Of a stretch of DNA of 64,000 bases, positions 57,541 to 64,000 are shown in pieces. The DNA is from an uncultured Pseudomonadota bacterium (GTDB lineage: Bacteria; Pseudomonadota; Gammaproteobacteria; Burkholderiales; Thiobacillaceae). A program made the position numbers and the translations under genes. The first letter of the stretch is position 1. Every line of letters begins with the position of its first letter. The stretch covers positions 20,296 to 84,295 of the forward strand of contig CAILNT010000081.1 in the NCBI GenBank assembly GCA_903835655.1. Reading direction: 5' to 3'. The notes under the pieces were generated by a model. The model was not told the origin of the DNA. It worked only from the letters and a program-made list of their open reading frames with translations, and made no database searches.

Positions 57541-60519
57541 CTAGCGTCTGACCAGCAATGCAACCAGCTTGGCCACGGGGCCATGCCAGCCGCCACCAGA
57601 TTGTTGACCGCTCGGGCCAGGGCCGGAAGCCAGGGCCTTGGGCGCCGTATCCAGGATCAACTCGACGAGATGATCCTGGTCCGGTTCGCAATAGGCACTG
57701 ATCTTCTTGTCCTGGATGGTGACGTTTTTGTATAGCGTCGAGCGCACCTGGCGGCACATCGGGCCGTTGGCGAAATCATCGGTAGCGCCACCGGCGGTCA
57801 CGATGACTGGTGTGCCACAGGCCAGGGCCTCACATACCGGCAGGTTGTAGCCTTCCGCTCGATAGGACGAGACGTAGCAGTCTGCAAGGCCGTACATGCT
57901 GTTCATCTGGTTCATGGTCAGGTTGGCCGGGATCAGGGTGATGGCGTGCAACACGTCATCCGAAAGCAGTCCGGCGTTTGCCAGGGTCGATTGCACGAAA
58001 GTGTCACCGGCGATGCCATAGGTATTGCGCTGGTCCTTGAATACAAGCCGTAAATCCTTGCGCTTGCTGCGGGCGATGGCAAACGCCCTGAGCAGCACAT
58101 CGATGCCCTTGTTCCAGACGGCGGCGCCGATATTGAGCAGGACCAGCTCATCGTCGGCGAAACCCAGGGCCTGACGTTGTGACCGCAGTATTTCCGCTGG
58201 CAGGGGATGGAAATATTTCGGGCTGGCAGCGTGAGGTATAACGTGAACATTGTCTGATGAAAATCCGAAATCGATAATACTATTCCGGGACCAACGACTG
58301 GGAGTGACCACCACGCCTCCCTGATCTTCGAACTGGCGGATCACACTCCCGGGCACCAAGGAGCCGCTGTCCAGGCCTAGTTCCGTGACGATAAACACGG
58401 CTAGGCGCCCGCCCGCCGTCGGCGGTCGCAGATCAATCGGAGAGAAAATGCGGTAAGTCCAGTCCGCTACCTGGCTTGTTTCGGCTGTCGGGATGCCTCT
58501 TAACAGGGCTTCGTCGGAAACATCGAAGCCGGCGCCGTTGTTGCTAGTGCTCCAGTGGGCGTAATGTAGAGGAGCATCGACATGGTCAATCGCTATGTCG
58601 GGGCGCTTGGCCAATTCAAGAAGCTGGAACTGGTTCACCATGGCAAAGGAATGATTGATGCCACGCCAGCCTTCCACCCTCAGTGCCAGCGGGGGGGGGG
58701 GCACCGTCGTGGGGCAGTGTGACGTCAGTTCCAGCAGACGTTGCTCTAGGCACTTGGCAAACCGGGGCGTGTCGAACAGAACGCCACACTCCCTCACCTC
58801 CACAAGGTGGCTCCGGATCCGCTGCAACTCGGTGGGCTCCTGGGCCAGGCGCACGGCCCTTTCCTCATAGCCCGCAGTGTCGTTTGTGATCATGTCCGGC
58901 AGGCCTGCCGCGGTCAACAGCGCTCCCGCCATTCGCGAAGCGAAAGTCCGGCCACTCAGTGTCAACACCGGCAAGCCCATCCACAGCGCATCGTTTGCAG
59001 TCGTTCCCGCGTTGAAAGGAAATGAATCCAGGAAGAGGTCCGCGATCCGATAACGTGCCAGGTAGTTCTCCGGCGAGACGCGGGATGCGAAGATCAGGCG
59101 GGCGGGATCGATGTTACGATCAACGGCTTCCCGGCGCAGATTGGCTTCAGCCCATTCGTTATCCGCCAGCAACCAGAGCACGGAATTCGACACCCGCCTC
59201 AGGACGTTCATCCATACGCCAAACATTTCTGGCGTGTATTTGAAGTTGTTGTTGAATGAACAGAAGACAAAGGCATCCTCCGGCAAGCCGCAACTCTCCC
59301 TGGTCGGCGTTGGACCTTCAGGTCTCTTGCGATCGCTGACCTGGTAGACATCCGGCATGTAGAGCATTTTTTCCGAATAGTATTGAGCTTCCTCTTCCGG
59401 GATCAGGTAGCGATCGGCGATCACATAATCAATGGATTTCAGCCCGGTGGTGGCCGGTAAACCCAGATAGGTGATCTGTATCGGCGCTGGGCGATATGCC
59501 AGCATATTCATGCGCGCACCGGAAGTCTGGCCATGCAAATCGACCAAGATGTCGATTTCATGTGAACGGATCAACTTGGCTGCTTCTTTATCGCTGAGAT
59601 TGTGGATGCGATGAAACTGATCCATGGCAGCGATCACCCGCTTGCGTGTTTCAGACCCGTCCTCCGGGCTCCAGCAATAGCCATATATTTTGAAATTATC
59701 CCGATCATGAAGCTCGAATAATTCCACCATCAACATGGAAACCGGGTGCAGACAAAAATCGGAAGAACAGTAGCCTATACGGATTTTCTGGTGATCGTAG
59801 CGAAGATTCTCTGCCAGAGGCGGAACATTCTGCAAAACCTTCTTTTCTGAAAAACGACGCGCGGCAGCTAGCTGAACAGCCGGGTCGTCCGTCATGGCGA
59901 TCATTGCCAACGCGGATGTAGATGCCTGCATCGATTCGACACTGACATTGCTGTCGGGAAGATAGACCGGCCAGCAACATTGTTTTTGCCGAAGATAAAC
60001 CCAGTGGTGGAGTGCATCTCCCTGATTCGGATCCAGGGCCAGGCTTTTAGTGAGATAATCCAGTGACCGTTTGTACTGCTTCCTGACCTCGAGTATACGG
60101 CCCAGATTATTCAAGGCAATGATCAGAAATTCCTTATTCCCCACAGAATCGGCAGAGACATTGAGATCAATCCACTCCCATTCCTCAACCGCCTTGTCAA
60201 GAGAACCCTGGCGTTCCATTATCAAACCGAGATTAAGTCTGGGCTGAATGAAGCCCGGAGCCAAAGCAATTGCGTGCCGGTACGCCTCTTCGGCCCCGAC
60301 TAGTTCGCCAAGGTTGGATAGCGTCGCGCCCTGGTTGAACCAGGCGAAGTGGGCATGGGGAGAGTGTGTTCTCTTGAGCCAGGTCTGATAAAGAATCGAC
60401 GAAAGGGGGGCCTCCCCTCCCTGCTCGAGCCTCCCACACTCATCGATGATCTGTGTCAGATCCATTTGATCGTTCCATGCCTGCATGAGCATGGTGACAA
60501 AATAATCCCTGCTTACCAC
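57541..60519 (-). CDS. TPR / OGT-like (GT41) / GT4 triple-domain glycosyltransferase
   Basis: A protein of 992 residues. TPR repeats are at about 1-170 (LGELVGAEEAYRHAIALAPG, FIQPRLNLGLIMERQGSLDK). A SPINDLY/OGT-like GT41 domain follows at about 215-605 (RIGYCSSDFCLHPVSMLMVE, EIDILVDLHGQTSGARMNML, FPFNAGTTANDALWMGLPVL). A GT4 module is at about 615-960 (EGWRGINHSFAMVNQFQLLE, VTPSRWSRNSIIDFGFSSDN, EALACGTPVIVTAGGATDD). GT41 enzymes put GlcNAc or glucose on Ser, Thr or Asn of proteins. The two catalytic domains are joined at a Pro-Pro-Pro-Pro stretch encoded by 11 consecutive C on the coding strand (58691-58701). The GT4 module is a paralogue of that in the 50970 gene. Confidence 0.88.
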   Translation of the reverse strand: MVSRDYFVTMLMQAWNDQMDLTQIIDECGRLEQGGEAPLSSILYQTWLKRTHSPHAHFAWFNQGATLSNLGELVGAEEAYRHAIALAPGFIQPRLNLGLIMERQGSLDKAVEEWEWIDLNVSADSVGNKEFLIIALNNLGRILEVRKQYKRSLDYLTKSLALDPNQGDALHHWVYLRQKQCCWPVYLPDSNVSVESMQASTSALAMIAMTDDPAVQLAAARRFSEKKVLQNVPPLAENLRYDHQKIRIGYCSSDFCLHPVSMLMVELFELHDRDNFKIYGYCWSPEDGSETRKRVIAAMDQFHRIHNLSDKEAAKLIRSHEIDILVDLHGQTSGARMNMLAYRPAPIQITYLGLPATTGLKSIDYVIADRYLIPEEEAQYYSEKMLYMPDVYQVSDRKRPEGPTPTRESCGLPEDAFVFCSFNNNFKYTPEMFGVWMNVLRRVSNSVLWLLADNEWAEANLRREAVDRNIDPARLIFASRVSPENYLARYRIADLFLDSFPFNAGTTANDALWMGLPVLTLSGRTFASRMAGALLTAAGLPDMITNDTAGYEERAVRLAQEPTELQRIRSHLVEVRECGVLFDTPRFAKCLEQRLLELTSHCPTTVPPPPLALRVEGWRGINHSFAMVNQFQLLELAKRPDIAIDHVDAPLHYAHWSTSNNGAGFDVSDEALLRGIPTAETSQVADWTYRIFSPIDLRPPTAGGRLAVFIVTELGLDSGSLVPGSVIRQFEDQGGVVVTPSRWSRNSIIDFGFSSDNVHVIPHAASPKYFHPLPAEILRSQRQALGFADDELVLLNIGAAVWNKGIDVLLRAFAIARSKRKDLRLVFKDQRNTYGIAGDTFVQSTLANAGLLSDDVLHAITLIPANLTMNQMNSMYGLADCYVSSYRAEGYNLPVCEALACGTPVIVTAGGATDDFANGPMCRQVRSTLYKNVTIQDKKISAYCEPDQDHLVELILDTAPKALASGPGPSGQQSGGGWHGPVAKLVALLVRR
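58691..58701 (-). repeat. 11-base poly-C tract inside the TPR-OGT-GT4 gene
   Basis: Eleven G on the plus strand, C on the coding strand, at about codons 607-610 between the GT41 and GT4 domains. With 10 C the frame reads P-P-P-R-W-H then stop; with 12 C it stops after about 25 codons. Either change would leave a TPR-OGT protein of about 610-635 residues without the GT4 module. Confidence 0.9.
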
Positions 60520-60931
60520 CCCATTCTCCTAAATCAAGGCGCCCTCACCGTACGAGCAGCGAAGTTGAGCAAGTGATTACGTAAATCCTTTATCGAGTCG
60601 TCCGTCCAATCTGCCCAGAAAATCAGGGCGACGGCGCAGTTCAACTCCGAGTTTGACGAACGAACCCAATTCTCCCCTCGGCCAGTTCCAGACTCAAATC
60701 TGGGGCAAAAATAACCGGTTACGCGGGTCCAACGATACAAGTAAGGTCCACACTCGGTAGCTCTCGACAATATTCAGGGCCTTACACGCAGAAACCGGCC
60801 CCGCTCTCCATATGTACACACGGGGTTGGTACGTTCGGTCCGTGAACAACTACCTGCCACACCCGATCAACGCCACAATCTTGCGGATCAAGGGGTAGAT
60901 CCATTAATCCGCCCCTCGACCGAGAAGACTA
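60520..60931. other. 412-base gap between the OGT gene and the repeat protein gene
   Basis: No gene supported. The stretch contains only short frames without ribosome sites. Near 60883-60912 there is an inverted repeat GCGGAT / ATCCGC downstream of the repeat protein stop, without a T-run. The promoter of the TPR-OGT-GT4 gene should lie here. Confidence 0.5.
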
Positions 60932-63900
60932 CTACTTTCCAGAGGCAAGAGTTCCCTGGATGTTCGGTATCAGACTTGCCGTATTGATTAGAGTTGCCGT
61001 GGCCGATACCGCTTGGCTAGCTGAAGTGGTACCCATGACATTTCCATTGGCATCGTATTGCTGCATCACACTCACGACACCCGCAAGGTTGGCGACAACA
61101 CCAAGCTGTGCCGCGATCTGCGGCAACGGCGTAGTCGGCGCACTCGGGTCGAGAGTCTGAGTACTGTAGTACGAAGAAATCGTCTGCAGCAAGTTGCCCA
61201 TATTGGCCGATGTACTACCAATAGCATCGCTGGCGGTTGTTTCAGGAACAGTCGCGGCAGGTACAGCCGCTGCCTTGTCGGCGACAAACCAGACATCGGC
61301 CATCTCGTGAGTCGCACCATCGTTGGTCACGTAACTGGAGACCAGGCCAACAATGTTTCCGGCATCCTTCGTCAGCGTCGCCTGGGCGTTGAGATTCAAT
61401 TGCGCTATGCCAAGAGAATCCAGCGACTGGACCTCACCAGGTTGGGAGACACCATCCGAATTACTATCCACCCATACGCCTAGTGCTGACCAATTCTTGT
61501 CGGCCGCGTTGATCACCCCATCCCCGTTGCTATCCATTGCACTCAGGGCGGCGAAACCATTTGCAGCCTGCTGACCATTTGGCAACTGAGTAGCGCTACC
61601 GAAGAGCTCGGAGCCATTATTGATGACACCGTCCTGATTACGGTCCATGACCAGCAAACCTTCCCCGCTGGCGACCCAGCCGGTATTGACCTTGCTCCCG
61701 GAATCGAACAAGTCGAACTTCACGCCTGCGGTAATGCTTTGCGATAGTTTGCCATTGCCATTCAGGTCGAGTACGAGCGGTGTACCCAAGGTCAGATGAG
61801 TGAACTGCTCTGTGTTAAAAGCCGCAATCTGCGTGCTTGACAACGCTTCAACCTGAGTCGTGGTTAGCGCTTGCACCTGTGTAGTGGTCAATGTGGAGAG
61901 TTGCGCCGTAGTGAGTCCGTAGGCCACCTGGCTGGTGGTCAGGGCAACGACTTCCGCAGTCGTCAGCGCCGCGATCTGGCTGGTCTTGAGAGCAGCCACA
62001 TCCATGGTTTCCAGCGCGGCAACCTGGGCCGTGCCGAGAGCCACCACCTGGGCGGTCGTGAGGGAGGCGACCTGGGCGGTGGTGAGCGCGACGATCTCGT
62101 CGGTGGTCAGGCCATTGGCGACCTGGTTGGTGGTGAGAGCCGCGATCTGGCTGGTCTTGAGGGCGGCCAGATCCCCGGTTTCCATGGCGGCAACTTGGGC
62201 CGTGCCGAGAGCGACCATCTGGGTCGTGGTGAACGCGGCAACCTGTGCGGTCGTGAGTGCCACGATCTGGTCGGTGGTCAGGCCAGAGGCGACCTGGCTG
62301 GTGGTGAAAGCTGCAACCTGAGCGGTCGTCAAGCCGCCGACGACCTGATCGGTGGTGAGGGCGGCGACTTCCGCGGTCGTCAGCACGGCGATCTGGCTGG
62401 TCTTGAGCGCGGCCACGTCACGGGTTTCCAGCGCAGCGACCTGGGCCGTGCCGAGTGCCACCACCTGGGCGGTGGTGAGAGACGCGACCTGGGCGGTCGT
62501 GAGTGCGACGATCTCGTCGGTGGTCAGGCCATTGGCAACCTGGTTGGTGGTGAGGACGGCGATCTGGCTGGTCTCTAGCGCGGCCAGATCCCGCGTTTCC
62601 ATGGCGGCGACCTGTGCAGTCGTGAGAGCCGCGACCTGGGCGGTGGTGAGGGACGCAACCTGAGCGGTGGTGAGAGCCACGATCTCGTCGGTCGTCAGGC
62701 CATTGGCAACCTGATTGGTGGTCAGGGCCGCGATCTGGCTGGTCTTGAGGCTGGCCAAGTCCCCGGTTTCCATCGCGGCCACCTGGGCGGTGGTGAGAAC
62801 CGCGACCTGGGCGGTGGTGAGCGCGGTCAGTTGCGCACTGCCGAGCGCCACGATCTGGTCGGTGGTCAGACCAGAGGCGACCTGACTGGTGGTGAGGGCC
62901 GCGACCTGAGCGGTCGTCAAGCCGCCGGCAACCTGGTCGGTGGTGAGGGCGGCGATTTCCGCAGTCGTCAGCACGGCGATCTGGCTGGTCTTGAGCGCGG
63001 CCAAGTCACGGGTTTCCAGCACGGCAACCTGGGCGGTCATGAGAGCCGCGACCTGGGCGGTGGTGAGAGCCGCGACCTGGGCGGTCGTGAGAGCCACGAT
63101 CTCATCCGTCGTCAACCCAGAGGCAACCTGATTGGTGGTGAGGGCGGCGATCTGGCTGGTCTTGAGGCTGGCCAAGTCCCCGGTTTCCATCGCGGCGACC
63201 TGGGCGGTCGTGAGAGACGCGACCTGGGCGGTCGTGAGCGCGTTCAGTTGTGCGCTGCCGAGCGCCACGATCTGGTCGGTGGTCAGGCCAGAGGCGACCT
63301 GGCTGGTGGTGAGGGCCGCAATCTGCGCGGTCGTCAAACCGCCGGAGACCTGGTCGGTGGTGAGGGCCGCAATTTGCGCGGTCGTCAAGCCGCCGGCGAC
63401 CTGGCTGGTCTTGAGCGCGGCCACGTCACGGGTTTCCAGCGCAGCAACCTGGGCGGTCGTGAACGCGGCAAGCTGAGAGGTGGTGAGCGCAGCAACCTGA
63501 GCAGTGGTGAGTGCGACGACCTGGTCGGTAGTCAGGCCACTGCCAACCTGGTTTGGGTTGGTGGTGAGCGCCGATATCTGGGCAGTCTTGAGTGCGGCCA
63601 GATCCCCTGTTCCCATCGCGGCAATCTGGGCTGTGCCCAGAGCGACTACCTGAGCCGTGGTGAACGCGGCGACCTGCGCGGTCGTGAGCGCCACGATCTG
63701 GTCGGTGGTCAGACCATAGGCGACCTGGCTGGTGGTCAGGGCCGCAATTTGCGCGGTGGTAATGCCGCCGGCGACTTGGTCGGTGGTGAGCGCGGCGACT
63801 TCCGCGGTCGTCAGTACGGCAATCTGGCTGGTCTTGAGCGCGGCCAAGTCACGGGTTTCCAGCGCAGCGACCTGGGCCGTGCCGAGTGCCACCACCTGGG

Positions 63901-64000
63901 CGGTGGTGAGAGACGCGACCTGGGCGGTCGTGAGTGCGACGATCTCGTCTGTGGTCAGGCCATTAGCAACCTGGCTGGTGGTGAGAGCCGCGATCTGGCT
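60932..64000 (-). CDS. Giant Thr-rich repeat protein, C-terminal part (continues beyond the window)
   Basis: The frame is open to the window edge, so at least 1,022 residues are seen and the N-terminus is missing. From the edge to about nt 61810 it consists of 9-12 residue repeats of the type ALTTAQVAALTTDQIV, with variants ALETRDLAALKTSQIAVL and SGLTTDQIVALGSAQLNA. The C-terminal 290 residues hold several Asp-rich calcium-type loops (DLNGNGKLS, DRNQDGVINNGSELFG, DSNGDGVINAADKNW, DSNSDGVSQPGE) and no Cys. The layout suggests a secreted type I (RTX-like) surface protein. It is an adhesin or matrix-protein candidate and a possible acceptor for the neighbouring glycosyltransferases. Confidence 0.85.
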   Translation of the reverse strand, partial: SQIAALTTSQVANGLTTDEIVALTTAQVASLTTAQVVALGTAQVAALETRDLAALKTSQIAVLTTAEVAALTTDQVAGGITTAQIAALTTSQVAYGLTTDQIVALTTAQVAAFTTAQVVALGTAQIAAMGTGDLAALKTAQISALTTNPNQVGSGLTTDQVVALTTAQVAALTTSQLAAFTTAQVAALETRDVAALKTSQVAGGLTTAQIAALTTDQVSGGLTTAQIAALTTSQVASGLTTDQIVALGSAQLNALTTAQVASLTTAQVAAMETGDLASLKTSQIAALTTNQVASGLTTDEIVALTTAQVAALTTAQVAALMTAQVAVLETRDLAALKTSQIAVLTTAEIAALTTDQVAGGLTTAQVAALTTSQVASGLTTDQIVALGSAQLTALTTAQVAVLTTAQVAAMETGDLASLKTSQIAALTTNQVANGLTTDEIVALTTAQVASLTTAQVAALTTAQVAAMETRDLAALETSQIAVLTTNQVANGLTTDEIVALTTAQVASLTTAQVVALGTAQVAALETRDVAALKTSQIAVLTTAEVAALTTDQVVGGLTTAQVAAFTTSQVASGLTTDQIVALTTAQVAAFTTTQMVALGTAQVAAMETGDLAALKTSQIAALTTNQVANGLTTDEIVALTTAQVASLTTAQVVALGTAQVAALETMDVAALKTSQIAALTTAEVVALTTSQVAYGLTTAQLSTLTTTQVQALTTTQVEALSSTQIAAFNTEQFTHLTLGTPLVLDLNGNGKLSQSITAGVKFDLFDSGSKVNTGWVASGEGLLVMDRNQDGVINNGSELFGSATQLPNGQQAANGFAALSAMDSNGDGVINAADKNWSALGVWVDSNSDGVSQPGEVQSLDSLGIAQLNLNAQATLTKDAGNIVGLVSSYVTNDGATHEMADVWFVADKAAAVPAATVPETTASDAIGSTSANMGNLLQTISSYYSTQTLDPSAPTTPLPQIAAQLGVVANLAGVVSVMQQYDANGNVMGTTSASQAVSATATLINTASLIPNIQGTLASGK
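61810..64000 (-). repeat. In-frame short tandem repeats with higher-order blocks
   Basis: Repeats of about 30 bases (9-12 codons) run without spacers and stay in frame. They are organised in longer mosaic blocks: for example 62381-62519 and 63811-63949 agree at nearly every position, about 1,430 bases apart. Such arrays expand and contract by recombination and are often mis-assembled. Confidence 0.9.

Noticed and set aside
27407..60519. Prophage, defence island or toxin-antitoxin content
   Set aside because: No integrase, phage structural, restriction, CRISPR-associated or toxin-antitoxin protein was recognised; all genes fit envelope and glycan functions.
60883..60912. Intrinsic terminator of the repeat protein gene
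   Set aside because: GCGGAT / ATCCGC gives only a 6-bp stem with a long loop and no T-run, too weak to call.
61810..64000. CRISPR array
   Set aside because: The repeats are contiguous, stay in one reading frame, vary in sequence and have no unique spacers; they are protein-coding repeats.

Overview
The window is about 64 kb of GC-rich DNA from a proteobacterium, most likely a betaproteobacterium. This is inferred from the beta-type GyrA N-terminus, a pilMNOPQ cluster divergent from a class A penicillin-binding protein gene, an EpsB/PrsK/PrsR trio typical of the XrtA (exosortase) exopolysaccharide systems of Rhodocyclales and Nitrosomonadales, and REP-type palindromes. No genus can be named from the sequence alone.

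Layout. 1-5 kb: the 5' end of gyrA, then an OmpR-type two-component system divergent from a PKD-domain lipoprotein and a small secreted protein. 5-13 kb: a complete fructose PTS unit (DeoR regulator, FruB, FruK, FruA and a LamB-type porin). 12.8-17 kb: Tex, tRNA-Leu(UAG), a slipin and a small exported protein. 17-24 kb (minus strand): pilMNOPQ followed by a Big-domain lipoprotein. 24-27 kb: PBP1A and a conserved unknown. 27.4-32.3 kb: EpsB-like sugar-phosphate transferase, PrsK and PrsR. 32.8-60.5 kb: a large surface-glycan locus. 60.9 kb to the end: the C-terminal part of a very repetitive, threonine-rich protein that runs out of the window.

The glycan locus starts with rfbFGH (CDP-4-keto-3,6-dideoxyhexose route), a NeuB-like synthase fused to a cupin, and a ThDP-dependent synthase. 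These are followed by an FkbM methyltransferase and a scar gene made of a truncated sulfotransferase joined in frame to the tail of a second ThDP synthase. From 40.5 to 50.9 kb there is a tight run of nine genes: C-methyltransferase, Gmm-like NUDIX protein, radical SAM enzyme, a radical SAM paralogue that has lost its CX3CX2C cysteines, iron-containing alcohol dehydrogenase, a second true radical SAM enzyme, FkbM methyltransferase, an epimerase-like SDR without the catalytic Tyr, and a HAD phosphatase. I recognise no described pathway with this combination; it is the best candidate for a new system, probably making an unusual branched or C-alkylated sugar. Multi-domain glycosyltransferases follow (a double GT4, a GT10 fusion, a GT2, and a TPR-OGT-GT4 protein), broken by a deleted insertion-sequence transposase.

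The TPR-OGT-GT4 gene carries an 11-bp homopolymer exactly between its two catalytic domains. Losing or gaining one base would truncate the protein there, so it may be phase variable. Its neighbour is the Thr-rich repeat protein, a plausible acceptor. Other non-coding signals are an 80% identical 111-bp repeat upstream of both gyrA and the epsB-like gene, shared ATATYGWTC sites in front of the fru genes, and a metal-regulator-like box between the two-component system and the lipoprotein gene.
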